Shown: positions 51,021-62,079 of the stretch, piece by piece
Layout of the letters: each line of letters begins with the position of its first letter
Position numbering within the stretch: the first letter of the stretch is position 1
From: Spirometra erinaceieuropaei
Taxonomy: Eukaryota; Platyhelminthes; Cestoda; Diphyllobothriidea; Diphyllobothriidae
Direction: 5' to 3'
NCBI GenBank assembly: GCA_902702965.1
Contig: CACRXP010000011.1
Location: 785,963-849,962, forward strand
Length of the DNA stretch: 64,000 nt
Notes under the pieces: generated by a model
Told to the model about the DNA's origin: nothing
Seen by the model: only the letters and a program-made list of their open reading frames with translations
Database searches by the model: none
Translations under genes and position numbers: made by a program

Positions 51021-51554
51021 CGGCCGAGCAATCATCACGCCAGCATCCAACACGGGTTACGAGATTTCAACAAGTAAATACTTGCATGCCGGCCACCAGA
51101 CCATTAGTGCACCAGCGAGCAACAATTCTCGATGAAGAGGAGAGCGGTTAGTTATCACAGGTATGCAGTAGCGTGGCGACTGCATCTTCGCTTGTAACTA
51201 CAACGTTCCTCAAAACCGTTGCATAGCTAACTGCTATATAACAAAATAAGCTCCAAAATTGCGCTGAAAAACAGTCACACAAATCCGCTGAAGATAGCTC
51301 CACCTAAATTCTTATTACGAAAGTGGATGAAGACACTCTGATTGCAGTATTAGAGGGAAAGAGTCATATCGCGTATGTGCACATTAATCGCCATAAAAAC
51401 CAGTATCTATAAAACTGAGTTGACCTAAACACACCCTGTACGTAACCAAAACTTTAGCTTAGTTTTAAAATTGGTAAAGCAGACGTGACTAATTGTCCGG
51501 GGGTTTGATTTTCAGAAACAATGAATTTTCACAAACGTACGCTGAGATGGCTTT

Positions 51555-52225
51555 AGTTCCCCAAAGAAGCATAATTATGGTTGAGGGGGGCCCAGCGACC
51601 GTTATTACGAAACTCACTCATTCCGTTATGCCTTATGGGTTCTCTCTCGAGCCCAACCAGCAGCCTCACAGCGGTGCATGATGTAGGCAGAATTTTATTA
51701 CCGACAAAAACAATGGAGACCGGAATGACCATTTCGCGCTTATTAGCCGTTGTCATCCAGTCACACTCAACCCCGAAGTATGGAACACCTGAGGCTCCAA
51801 CTCGCGACCAGTTAGCTAGAAGTCGAACGCCTCTAACCACTGGGCCAAGGGCCCGTTGTTCAGCCTCCCATGTCTTTGTCGGTAATAACATTCTGCCTAC
51901 ATCGTGTCCTGCCGTGCGGCTGCTGGTTGAGCTCGAGAGAGAGCCCGTAAGGCACAACAGAATGAGTAAGTTCCGTAAGAACGATCGGTGGGCGTCCCTC
52001 TACCATTGTATATTCCGGATCAAAACCGACAGGACAACAAGCCCGTGGCTCAGTGATTAGAGGCGTTGGACTTCTAACTAACAGGCCGCGAGTTCGAGCC
52101 TCAGGTATTCCATACTTCGGGGTTGGGTGTGACTGGCTGACAACGGCTAATAGGCCAGAAACGGCCGTTCCAGTCTCCCGTGTCCCTGTCGGTAATAACA
52201 TTCTGAAGCGTAACTTATAATTCAT
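51555..52225. mobile_element. Cluster of tRNA-derived SINEs in inverted arrangement
   Basis: A minus-strand unit spans 51555-51862 with its tRNA-like head at the right end. A body segment on the plus strand follows at 51866-52035 and is the inverted match of 51560-51715. A plus-strand head sits at 52040-52205: A box GTGGCTCAGTGATTAG, B box GAGTTCGAGCCTC. The shared tail includes GTCGGTAATAACATTCTG. Reported open frames across this cluster are by-products. Confidence 0.8.
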
Positions 52226-52639
52226 AGGCAGCTCGCTAAGAGTGCAACAGGCCAGACGCAGACGGCTGTTTCACGATCATTACCGATCATCAGTACGTCA
52301 TAGGCCTAATAATCCAAGCTGCCCAACCCACGGCCAAACATTCTGTACCTTAATAGGTTCACATATCGTAATCTAATGATACAGATCACAGTGAGTAGGA
52401 AGTTTTCCATGGTCTATCGACTTCAATGTACTTGGGGAAACGAGAAATACAACCGGGAAACAAAGAGAAAATTCAGAAAACTAGTTGGCGAGTATACATT
52501 GGCCTCGGGTAGTTTCATCAGGCCGGTGCATTAATATGGGAATGGGTCAAGTAAAGTCCTGAGTGATAAGAGGGTCGATCAAAGTTCGTCTTTACATACA
52601 GGTGGGATGTGGGAGGAAATTAAGAAAAGCCGTGCCAGG
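52226..52639. other. Unassigned DNA
   Basis: No gene or repeat recognised. Confidence 0.3.
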
Positions 52640-53290
52640 AAAAGGGATGGAAGGGGCGGGGAACTTCATGGAATTAATCGATCTTCGGCCATGGCGAATG
52701 CGGCGTTTACAGAAGGTTCTTTTATTCGCAAAAGACGGGCTTGCGTAACCTAATGACAGCCGCTTCTGCCGTTGCCAGCAGAGGCTGACCCAGTGTTCTA
52801 GGGTAGTTCGATGGGGCGATCATACGGACCACAATATGTCTGAAATCAACAATATGAGCGAGACTGACGCTTGTATGCACTTAATCTCACTCTTTCTCAA
52901 TCATTCTGTAGGTGTTTCTGTATTCTTTTGGATAGGTGCCGACTCCTGCGACCACCATAACCCCTATTCAGGAGCAAGCAAACGTGTGAATGTACATAGA
53001 GGTGGCCTTAGCCGGAAACCCATCTTTGCCTTCTACGCGAAAAGTAGATATGATCTCTTGATGCTGGAAAACTTCTTGAAACATCTTGGTCAAGGTGTCA
53101 ACTCAGGATTTCACTTGCCTTGTTCCCTTGAAAGCGGACGTTGAAGAATAAAGTGTTCCTTCTCGCCATCAGAACGGTAGGTTTCGCTGGTTGGTCTGCA
53201 GTATTCTTTGTAATTAATCGGTCAGGATACCCGTATTCTAGAAGCAGACCATTAATTTCCCCATGCTCCACGTTGATGACATCCAACTTT
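52640..53290 (-). mobile_element. Penelope-like element (f), connector and nuclease remnant
   Basis: The minus-strand frame at 53286-53098 reads LEYGYPDRLITKNTADQPAK and then FFNVRFQGNKASEIL, the PLE stretch between RT and nuclease. Further down, out of frame, are TSMYIHTFACS and LLATAEAAVIRLRKPVF, which flank the GIY-YIG domain in related PLEs. Many stops interrupt it. Confidence 0.7.
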
Positions 53291-54334
53291 TTGCGCTAAA
53301 TAACACACTAGATTACGTTTCATTTGAAGGATTGCTAACGTCTCTTTAAACGCCAGCGTTTGTTCCTCTGCGTGGGATCTCTGAGAAATTTAGCAAAAAT
53401 GTCACTTTCACCCACAACGTAAACTTGATTGACGGATGTGCCTAATTTTTAGCTTATGAAAGGACATTTTGGTCATCAGCATAGTGACCAATATGCCTTT
53501 GTCTATTGATATGGGAGCTTAACCAAGAGTTTCCCGTGAAGGCATCGGCTAGAAGAAGACCAAGTGTTGTTATTGTTCTCTTAGATGCTGTAAGTCAGAC
53601 ACATCTCTCGATTAAGTTTAGGTTGGGGATGGAAGCGGTAGGTTCGTGCCATTTTTTCTACGTCCTTTTAAGCAGAAGACCCAGCGTTGGCGTTCGAAGG
53701 AGAGTCTATCGAATGAAATGTGGTCAGGTCAATATATAAACCCACGCAGTTTCGTGTATACCTCTTCCGATAAATAACTTTATCTCCTGGCGATTTACTG
53801 ACTTGAAATTTCCTTTGCACTACTCAAAGTAGTCCCTTGATTCTAGTTTTCCCCTTGAATGCTGCCCTCCATGCATACTTCCTAACTCGTATGTACTATA
53901 ATAAATCGTAGTCGATTAAATCAAATCAAAGTCTCATGTATGACCATAATTTAATGAATTTTTCTTAGACAGGCAAAATATTACTGAAGGAATGCTAGTT
54001 TATTTCATTCTACGTCACATCGGTTTAAGCAACTTCCTGACTTTAAATGTTATCTCTCAGTTAGAATCCGTTGAGGTCTGATTATATGGTCCTAGGTCCA
54101 GCTGGGTATAATTGATATTTTCTTTTAACTCACCCTTTGACCATCGATATTGTGACTGGTAGCCAAACCTACCAACAGACAGATTTGCTGATTGTTGTCT
54201 ATATCTCGATGCATTCTGCTGCAGCTTCATTCTGGAAGTCATTTCCTAGGACCATATGTGTCACATGAAAATCCATCTCCCTAAAATCCTCTAAAAAAAT
54301 CAAATTTGCCGGAATAGAAACTGACGTGAATCAG
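53291..54334. other. Unassigned DNA
   Basis: No gene recognised. The plus-strand frame at 53506-53739 has no motif. Confidence 0.3.
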
Positions 54335-55875
54335 AAGAAGAAGCGATCTTTGGAACAAGGTCTTTATTCGCCTGACGTTGAATCCATCATCACTTGAATC
54401 CATCATCAGAGGCAGTAGCAGAATGAATGCCATCGTGTTTTTGTTGAACTTTTCCAACGCTGAACTATTTCAAGGTTTCTCAGTGCCTCCCTTTTTTCTC
54501 GTCACTTGCATATTTTCCGCAAATATTCCCATGTTACACTTGAAAAGTCAAATTGGCAAACACTTGTTTTCGGTAGTTCTTCGTCAGGCCAATATAGTTA
54601 CAAGAAGGAATTAATATGTACAAAATCAACAGTGTTTATAGATGTCTCAAGGGCCATTAAGTCATAAACACTCATCATCCCCACGCCGCCCGCATGACCA
54701 GGTCGGCGGGTTTTGGTCCTCAGAGCTAGGGGAGGGGGGTAAGAGAGTCTTTGAGTGATGTTCTTGGATTGAGTACACGGAGTACCCATCGCTGTAATTA
54801 GGGATTTGAGGCGGCATGGCTTCGTCACTTGGGGTTGGCGTTGGCCACGGAAGAGAGAGCGCTTGTGTCAGGGTTTTCTGACAGCATAACACCGGATTCG
54901 CTAACAGCCGTTGCTAGTATCCGTTGGCGTAGGCCTTTAGAGAAACATGTTTGTGTCCGGTAGGCAATCCGAAATGCTCCCTTGGCATCGACTCGGTGAT
55001 TCGTATCGATTAAATGTGCGAGAATATAACTCGAAATCGACCAGGTCTCACCTCTGTCTAGCCAGGCGGGCATATTTTCACGCATCCTCTTTACCAGAAG
55101 TCTCGTTGTGCGGCCGATGTATCCTGCTTCACAGGAGCAAGTGAATGAGTAAATGCACATTGATGTGGCATTCAACGGTAGTCTGTCTTTGCCTCCCAAA
55201 CGTTGGAGGGGAGAGTTTGTGAAGCATACGCGTAAATTCGTGATAGCCGTAGTAAAGCGCCGTCTGACTAGTTCGCTCTCTGCGTCTCCTGCAAAAGGAA
55301 ATTTATGAATACCTCTAGCTTTTCCGCAGTCGCAACAGTGGGCTTTGCGGCGCTTTCTCCTATATTTCGGAGAATAAATCTATCTGCGCATCCGTTCTCC
55401 CGAAGTGTGTTCCGCAGCTGTTGGAGTTCTTCTTCAATTGCTTCAGGTGAGCAGATGCGTCTCACCCTAGCCGCCTATTCCCGACTAAATTCCTTTTGAT
55501 GTTTAGGGGAACAAAACTGTGGACATTAACGTATTGTCCCCTCCAAGTTTTCTTTCGGAACACCCTACGCTGGACTGACCCATCATCTTGCCTTTGCAGA
55601 AGAACATCGAGAAAGGCAATTTCGTTACCGCACTCGGCCTCTGCCGTGAACTTTAACGAGAGGTGCGCACTGTTGAACTTTTGGACACTCTCCTCGGTAT
55701 CGGTGGTACCATTCGCCAGGAAGAAGCTATTGTCCACGTACCGACCGTAGAAGACGAGGCCATTAATGGGAAGGTTGCAAAATTTTAAATTGTACAAAGG
55801 GTTTTGCCTGAAGGCCCAGTGAAAGCTCTTGTGTTTATTCTCGGTTTCTGATATTTTCGCAGTATGAGGTATCAT
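54335..55875 (-). mobile_element. Penelope-like element (g), RT, connector, nuclease and tail
   Basis: Minus-strand PLE in three frames. RT at 55875-55462 contains GLVFYGRYVDNSFFLANG, where the second aspartate of motif C is asparagine, followed by AFLDVLLQRQDDGSVQRRVF and RKKTWRGQYVN. The connector at 55465-55268 reads RRICSPEAIEEELQQLR and ENGCADRFI. The nuclease frame at 55199-54825 reads IYSFTCSCEAGYIGRTTRLL and AHLIDTNHRVD and is intact over the GIY-YIG core. The tail at 54335-54425 carries a doubled AATCCATCATCA motif. Frame shifts disable it. Confidence 0.88.
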
Positions 55876-56632
55876 ATGGATTACTTACTGAGTGTGGAAG
55901 CATTTATGTCTGTTTTGTCCGTACCTTTATTTACCGTGCATTCCATGAAACTTTTACACGGCAGCGAAAGTTTTTATAGTGACGTGCTCTCCCGAAATAG
56001 CAGGCGTCTGGTCCCTAACGTTTTTTTAAGTCTCTGCCTTCTCGAAATCTCTATGTCAAACTTCATTTCAACATTTTCAAGGTAAATGTCATTTTTACGG
56101 AAATATCGTTCGGGCTGAAAAGTAAATACTTTTCTTAACAAAAAACGACGTAGCCATTTGACATCATTTACCGACTGCATAGTGTTAACAGGAAAAGAAA
56201 GATCCTCCCTTATCACGATACTTCCCTGTAATAATAGTCCATAAAATGAAGCAGTTCACTGAAGTATACATTCTGTAGGATATTCTAGTTGACGCGGTTG
56301 TGTCCCAGTATTTTAGGTATATTTACGGATTATTACTAAACAATCTGGTTAAAAAACTCTGATAGGACGGAAGTTCTAGAGTTATCGTTCGAGGCGTTTG
56401 GATTTAATGTGGTTTCTTGTAAAGTTTTTTTATAAATTTATGTTATTCATATATTGTATTAGCAAGTCGAAATTATTTTTCGATTGTTTTACTCCATATT
56501 TGGCCGTCATGTTCTTGTTTTGACAATCGATTTCAGTTTGCGAGTAATAGGCCAACTGCGACTAACCACACTCATATGTTGGCACCTAAACTCCTGGATC
56601 TCTTGCCTATCAAGGAACCAGTCACCTTCCTA
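55876..56632. other. Unassigned DNA upstream of MEG-B
   Basis: Overlapping open frames on both strands at 55864-56216 have no known motif. Nothing else is recognised. Confidence 0.3.
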
Positions 56633-56638
56633 CACGTG
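56633..56638 (+). promoter_or_regulatory. CACGTG box upstream of MEG-B
   Basis: A single CACGTG hexamer 108 bp before the start codon, the same hexamer that occurs twice upstream of MEG-A. No clear TATA box; TTTTATTTG near 56684 is the closest. Confidence 0.4.
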
Positions 56639-56745
56639 CAAAAGTGGCCCAAGTCCTTGACGAATCACATGCCAAGGAAGCTGCTTTTATTTGTGCTTTG
56701 TTTTGAAACCTTCAGTTGCGGAGGACCAAGTCATCTCTGTTGAAC

Positions 56746-56800
56746 ATGCGCGCAACCAGCCCTATTTGCCTCTTGTTCGTTGTGTTGCTAGCCGTCTCAG
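56746..56800 (+). CDS. MEG-B exon 1, signal peptide
   Basis: ATG at 56746 opens MRATSPICLLFVVLLAVS, a textbook hydrophobic signal sequence. It ends TCAG|GTGTGA in phase 1, the same phase as MEG-A exon 1. Confidence 0.8.
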
Positions 56801-59800
56801 GTGTGATACTTTGACTTATTATGCCAACCTCACGACTAGGATATCTTTCTTTTTAGCATCCGTGTAATTTTTTAATATTACTATGCAGGTGCATAAAAAT
56901 TTAGCAGTTTCTTCCTTGTTGTTTAAAACAGTAAGTGCCAGATACTGAAAATTACTAGGTGGTTAAATGTATTTTCTCATGAGTCAAGATATCAGTCTCA
57001 GAAGCGCATTTTTGGATGGTTGTATACTTAGGAAGATTGCGATTTTGATTTAAATCACACGGAACTCTGTCGTTTAACTGAGCTTGTGTAGATGTAGATG
57101 AGTTAAGTGCGCCCCCCCCCTTTATGTTGTGCTCAGTTTCCTTTGAGACAGCTCAACATTTTGGGAGAAAAGGCCATAAAGCTTTTCCTTTTGCCTTCTG
57201 AAACTAACATGATATGCTCTTTTATTTTTCATGAAAGTGCAAGGAATCTGGAAGGGTGAGTTTTTCCGGCTTACTTGCCCAGAATACTAGCAAACTGACC
57301 TGAAGTTCTATAAAATATTAATGTTTGTTTGACTTTCTGCCAGGGATAATTATTTTTTCATGCAAATATTTGCAATTTTCCCATAATTATTTACAATAAC
57401 TGGCAACATATTCGCCACAAAATGCTTCTGTTAGCCACACATATTCTTTATTTGTTAGCCAAGAGGAGGAATTGTGTTGCACAATTTCTCTGCCTGTCCC
57501 GTTATGACGATAAATCGAGCCTGCTCACCATGACACTTTTAGCCTTATAAGCGTTTCTTCGTTGGCAGGTTTTGGACTAGGCCTGAGTAAGTTTGAACGC
57601 CAAGTTTCCGCAACACTAGTCGCCGATTTACCTTTTTGAAAGTTTATTTTCCGTCGGCGCATTTTGCTCCAAGAATTCTGACTGTACACTTTAACCCCCT
57701 TTGACAACACTATAATTATGCGTCTGTTCTGTCGGCTTCTGTCGAAAAGTGAAAAATGCGTCTTATATTAAGCAAAGTGTCCATCTGTTAAGCACAACGC
57801 TATAGAAACTACCTGATTGTGACTTAAGTGTAGGGTATGATTCATGCCGTGGTGATATAAAAAAGACCGGCAGTCTCACCTAGAAGGATGCAGAATCAAA
57901 CGGTGATAGATAACCGTCAAAGTAAATGATATGATGTCGGAAAACGACAATAACGTGCTAAGAAATCGCTCTGTTCACCCCTAAAAATAATGCTATTGAA
58001 GTCTATGTGCAGGTGATTCGGTAGATAGGAGAATTACCGAATCCCCTGCACATAGACTTCAACAGCATAGACTTCAACTGACGGTTGAAAACTGCGCAGT
58101 CAGTTTGGTAACCTCCAGTTTTCGCGAGCTGGAGGCGTACTCTAAAGAGGCACACAAACGACTCTTCAATTTTCCACGACAGTCGTGAGAATTGGTATCT
58201 ACGGCGGCGTCGAGGGCTGTCAATACTGGGCGCTGCCTATGGTCCCATGTGTTATGTCGTTAATCGGATGGAAGGTCGCTAGAATGGATTTTTAGTGAAA
58301 ACGAAAGTTTAAGTGTCTAGTTGCAGTCTGCTCGGCTTTCTATCCAAGGGAGCTTAATGTATCTGGCTACGTAACAACCTCTGGACACCTAGAGTGATAT
58401 CGACCCCTTCAGTCCGCATTGATTCAATGACAGTTTTGAACAAAAGGACTTAGGAGTTACAAATCTATGAGAAATTTGCTCAAATAAAAACGAAAGTGGA
58501 CACATGTGAACTTGTTCTTATATCCTACTACATGCCTCTGCCAGTGTAAAATATTGGGAAAAGCGAATGAAAGTAGTTCTTACTGTGGGTTTTCTCAATT
58601 ATATTTCAGTTTCCATGCTCAAGAGCCAATTTGGAGGTAAATTCATTCTCCCACACTGCAAAGTTGTTTTCATAAAGCGTTTAAAATCAATAATTGTATT
58701 ATAGTACAAACGAATTTCTACAGTTCCTGGCTAAATAAATGCGCTTTTCTTTAGATGATGTCGATAACACTTTTTCAGGCGAAGGTAAGCTATAATTAGC
58801 TTGACGAAGTTCAGTTACGATTCTCGGTGTTAACGCACCTTGATTACAAACTCTGTTAAGACTCGCTTGCTATCACAAACTGAGGAATTGTGCAAAATGA
58901 TTAAAAAGAGGCATTCGTATGGAAATGCATGAATTCATTGATAACAAAATGCTATAACATGTGATGGCTGGCTTATTTCTCCATTAACAAATTGTTTTTT
59001 TTCTTTTAGACTTCGAGAATTTCAGTAAGAAGTCTAGATATGCTGTGTAAAGTTGCATATATTGGAAGGCATATTTTGAGTTGTCGAAATCTTTGCGTTT
59101 AGTTTTTTGAACAATTTACTAGGCAACTTTTCTGTCATTTTAAGTCTTTTATAAAACCGAGTGCATGAGGTCGAGCGGGTCAATGAAAACTGCTTAAATT
59201 TAATTCGTATCTTTAATCTCGTCTAGAAAGCGCAAATTTACTTTCTTTTACAGTGTCCGCAATACATGACGCTTATAAAGGTAACTTGATTCCTTAAAAT
59301 AACATTTAAAATATAGGCTTCGAAAAAGTCGTATTTACTGATGTGCACTCCTTGCAATGTAGCTCTCGAGGGGGATCCACGTAAGAGTCCTAACATTTCT
59401 AGACCATGCACTTCATGCATTTTAATTTTATTTAGAAACACAAATCAACTCCCCTAAAAGTTTTCGTGAAATTACGAAAAATGTATTAGTTCGGCCTTGA
59501 CTAGTCTTCTTACCGCCTTTATTACTCATAAAAATGGGATTTCTTCCTTTCACTCGAAAATAATCTTTTATACTTACTTACATTATTGATGTTTTTATTC
59601 CCAACAGAACTCTTACTTAGTGCGGGTATGTGCTCCTGGTTTAAATATTCCTACATAGAAAGTTCGGCCTATGTAGACGTCCTAAAGGCAAAAGTAGAGA
59701 TAATTAATGCTTAAAATTGCACATTCGAGCGATTGATTTCAGAAAAATCCTGGCCCTGTACATATGCTTGACGATATTTCAAATATCTTAAGCCGTCGCG

Positions 59801-61539
59801 TTTGAAAACGCAAGTCTAATCGCTTTTCCCAAAACAAAATCTGATTCTTCGTCAGCATAAATTAAGAACAATGGTCCGTCTGATCGTATTTTACGTGCAT
59901 TTATCATCTTAAAATATCTTGAGCGGCGCCAGCTGTTTAACTTTTGATATTCGAGGCTCTAACCAATATGATACTAACAGGCGAAATTCTCTTTTGACGA
60001 AAATAAAGTAGGGTTGGTCAGTGAATATAAATACTAGTGAATTATTCCTGGTGAGTAACTTTCATTTAAGCCTAGTAAGCAAGGATAGCAGTCTAAAGTC
60101 TATGCTGCTGACTAGCAAAATATGTGCAGCCTTTACTTTGTGGTTAGTTGTATGGAGTTTTGGGCTGCAGATATCAAACTTTAGTCGGGACATGTGCGCT
60201 GCCAACTGTGTTTTGTTGAGAACGGGCATTTGTCCTATTAGTGCGTGTTTTCACCTTCCTTGAGTGAGGAAGCGAGTGACACATGCTTGAAATCGTCTTG
60301 AGTTAAGTCGTTCCTCAACTGCACTTTGAGCGTCTTTTATCCACTGACATCCTAATGTTGACATTACAAGATGCTTCACCAAGATGAGCAAAGCAATTCA
60401 ATTCGTAGATAAGGTCGTCCCTCACTTGTGGGGGACAGTTTCCTTTATTCTGCGGAGCCTCTGGGTAATTTTCTTAAGGGTCCGGCATCTCGCCCCGGCA
60501 CTCGCCTTGATTAAAAATTTCCGCACTGTTGCATCTACGCTCGATAAATAATGGATTGACGAAGACGCTCGTCATTCTACCTTTTGAATACTTCTACACT
60601 TGTTGGCATCGCGACGTCTTCGAACGATCCGCACCTCGACGACCCTGCGCAAGAAGAAGAATCTTCGCGCATTTAACCGTGACTCATCCAACTGTAGTTT
60701 AAAGGAGTGTTCGCGTAGGTTGGTTGTGCTGGAAATCTTAAGGAAATGCTCAAAAGCAAAGCAACAGTCCAGGCCTCGAACGAAGCGCAACGCCAGTATA
60801 AGGTGCCACTAAATTCGCCCATAGTAAAATAGCCGGATTTGACGTAGGCATTCGTCGCTCTGCCTTTTGCAGAGATTTATGGGTAGTTTTGCTCAGATTA
60901 TAGCGATAGGAATTTGTAGATACGAAGGCGGTTTTTGAAAGGAATACTTCTAAGCTCGGAAAGTGTCAGATTTCCGTGCAAAAAATTGCCTTTTTTACCT
61001 AGTATTCCGTCGTGTCAGTTAGTTTGCGGGAAAAAACACATTCAAATAGCATTTTAAATAAACCTTATCCCTGTTGTTCCAGCTTGCCTAACCATTAGCG
61101 TAGATACAGAGTCCAACGGAAGTTGTACATGTATTTTAACGTCGAAACTGACTGTGCCGAAGCTCAAAAGTTCAAGCAAGCGCAGGTGCCTATAAACTAC
61201 CTCGAGTCAAGCCTTTATATGCGTTAGGTTTGACTTAATTGTCGTAGGCGTGCTAACTGTCGACTTTTGTCTTTCCAAAGTCACCTATACCTTGCATTTT
61301 GTAGCGATGACGTTTTCCGAAGTCTTGGATGGTAAGATGAGACTTTACTTTGAGTACCATTTTTGTTCATTATAGTACCGAATGTAATGAAATAAAAATG
61401 AGGCTAAATTTCAAATTACTGATTAGAAGCATAAAGATTTCATTAATTGGTGAAGAGATCGCAATATTATGACCTGGTTTACCATTAACTATGTAAATTT
61501 TACATTCCTACAGTCCGTTGTTACAAAGATCGCTTCTGA
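56746..61539 (+). CDS. MEG-B, second putative micro-exon gene
   Basis: A plus-strand gene built like MEG-A. A first exon codes a signal peptide and ends in phase 1. Micro-exons of 15-30 nt follow with strong splice signals, all multiples of three and open in phase 1, then a terminal exon. Its three 27-nt exons (VSMLKSQFG, MSAIHDAYK, SMTFSEVLD) have hydrophobic residues at positions 4 and 8, as in MEG-A, which suggests a shared origin. It is shorter (4.8 kb) with about ten exons seen. A CR1-type LINE remnant sits in an intron at 60500-60790, and a strong hairpin at 57990-58068. The product would be secreted; the function is inferred from architecture only. Alternative 3' ends are possible at 57343-57399 and 61083-61195. 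Confidence 0.75.
57238..57255 (+). CDS. MEG-B micro-exon, 18 nt (VQGIWK)
   Basis: Acceptor TATTTTTCATGAAAG (AAG type), donor AGG|GTGAGT. It is phase 1 to phase 1. Confidence 0.65.
57343..57399 (+). CDS. MEG-B possible alternative terminal exon
   Basis: Acceptor GTTTGACTTTCTGCCAG is excellent, and no GT donor occurs for over 80 nt. In phase 1 the frame reads GIIIFSCKYLQ and stops after 18 codons at TAA. It would give a very short secreted peptide. Confidence 0.35.
   Translation, partial: GIIIFSCKYLQFSHNYLQ
57990..58068 (+). repeat. Near-perfect hairpin in a MEG-B intron
   Basis: Arms 57990-58023 and 58035-58068 are inverted copies with two mismatches over 34 bases, separated by an 11-nt loop. 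Part of the arm (CATAGACTTCAA) repeats once more just downstream. Confidence 0.85.
58610..58636 (+). CDS. MEG-B micro-exon, 27 nt (VSMLKSQFG)
   Basis: Acceptor CTCAATTATATTTCAG, donor GAG|GTAAAT. It is phase 1 to phase 1. Confidence 0.87.
58755..58784 (+). CDS. MEG-B micro-exon, 30 or 6 nt (DDVDNTFSGE)
   Basis: Acceptor GCGCTTTTCTTTAG, donor AAG|GTAAGC. A second acceptor, ACACTTTTTCAG, inside the exon would leave only 6 nt (58779-58784). Both lengths keep phase 1. Confidence 0.82.
59010..59024 (+). CDS. MEG-B micro-exon, 15 nt (DFENF)
   Basis: Acceptor TTTTTTTTCTTTTAG, donor TCA|GTAAGA. It is phase 1 to phase 1. Confidence 0.85.
59254..59280 (+). CDS. MEG-B micro-exon, 27 nt (MSAIHDAYK)
   Basis: Acceptor ACTTTCTTTTACAG, donor AAG|GTAACT. 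It is phase 1 to phase 1. Confidence 0.87.
59436..59465 (+). CDS. MEG-B candidate micro-exon, 30 nt
   Basis: Acceptor TTTAATTTTATTTAG is strong, donor TTC|GTGAAA is weak. It is open in phase 1 (xTQINSPKSF). Confidence 0.4.
59608..59625 (+). CDS. MEG-B micro-exon, 18 nt (ELLLSA)
   Basis: Acceptor GTTTTTATTCCCAACAG, donor CGG|GTATGT. It is phase 1 to phase 1. Confidence 0.86.
59743..59757 (+). CDS. MEG-B candidate micro-exon, 15 nt (EKSWP)
   Basis: Acceptor GCGATTGATTTCAG, donor CCT|GTACAT. It is open in phase 1. Confidence 0.55.
60500..60790 (-). mobile_element. CR1-type LINE C-terminal fragment inside MEG-B
   Basis: The minus strand reads LREHSFKLQLDESRLNARRF, then FFLRRVVEV, the post-RT tail seen also at 1063-1386. 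The ending is frame-shifted. It is opposite in sense to MEG-B, so it is an intron insertion. Confidence 0.6.
61083..61195 (+). CDS. MEG-B possible long or alternative terminal exon
   Basis: Acceptor TTATCCCTGTTGTTCCAG opens in phase 1 a 36-codon frame with three cysteines (VDTESNGSCTCILTSKLTV in its middle) that stops at TAA 61193-61195. A donor CAG|GTGCCT at 61185 could splice it on in another phase. Confidence 0.45.
61305..61331 (+). CDS. MEG-B micro-exon, 27 nt ([S/A]MTFSEVLD)
   Basis: Acceptor CTTGCATTTTGTAG, donor ATG|GTAAGA. It is phase 1 to phase 1, with hydrophobic positions 4 and 8. Confidence 0.83.
61514..61539 (+). CDS. MEG-B terminal exon
   Basis: Acceptor TTTTACATTCCTACAG leads in phase 1 to VRCYKDRF and TGA at 61537-61539. 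No canonical AATAAA is seen nearby downstream. Confidence 0.5.
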
Positions 61540-62079
61540 CCACTAGAACTACTTTAATTACTTAATCGGCCAGGGATAAAGATGTTTGTAGTCTGCGCCT
61601 ATGTGACTGCCCGTTGAAATCCTAGTAGAACTATCGTGAGACTGGAATATTTACCTACCTAGTAAATTATATTAGGGATAGAGACTATTCGTACACCCAG
61701 AAGGTATGCCCACGGAGGCTCGGGATGCAGGACACGAACGCAAATTCGGGACCGACGGCTCGACTCCCCCCAGGAGCACCGGTGTTCTGGCCTTGTTATC
61801 TTAAAATCCTTATAGTTCTTTGCCAGTAAAGGGTTAATTATAGTTGGTACTCTCCAGTATTCGGATACCACCCGCCGTGCGGCCTTTGTCAAACCTCCTT
61901 AGGCGTCAGCTGAGTATTAGCAGCATCTATAACGTGATGTTGCCGTCCCGCCACACACCCATCTCATCGGCAGTTCCCATCTTCATCGGCAGTGATCGTA
62001 CCTACTGCAATGATTGCTTGCTCGCCCGCACCCGATACCTTAATTATTGCAAGTTTTATCACAAATGGCGACCGCTGAC
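61540..62079. other. Unassigned DNA
   Basis: Probably holds the MEG-B 3' untranslated region. No other gene recognised. Confidence 0.3.

Noticed and set aside
57106..57121. Poly-C run as a possible sequencing adapter or simple repeat of interest
   Set aside because: A short homopolymer with no associated structure.
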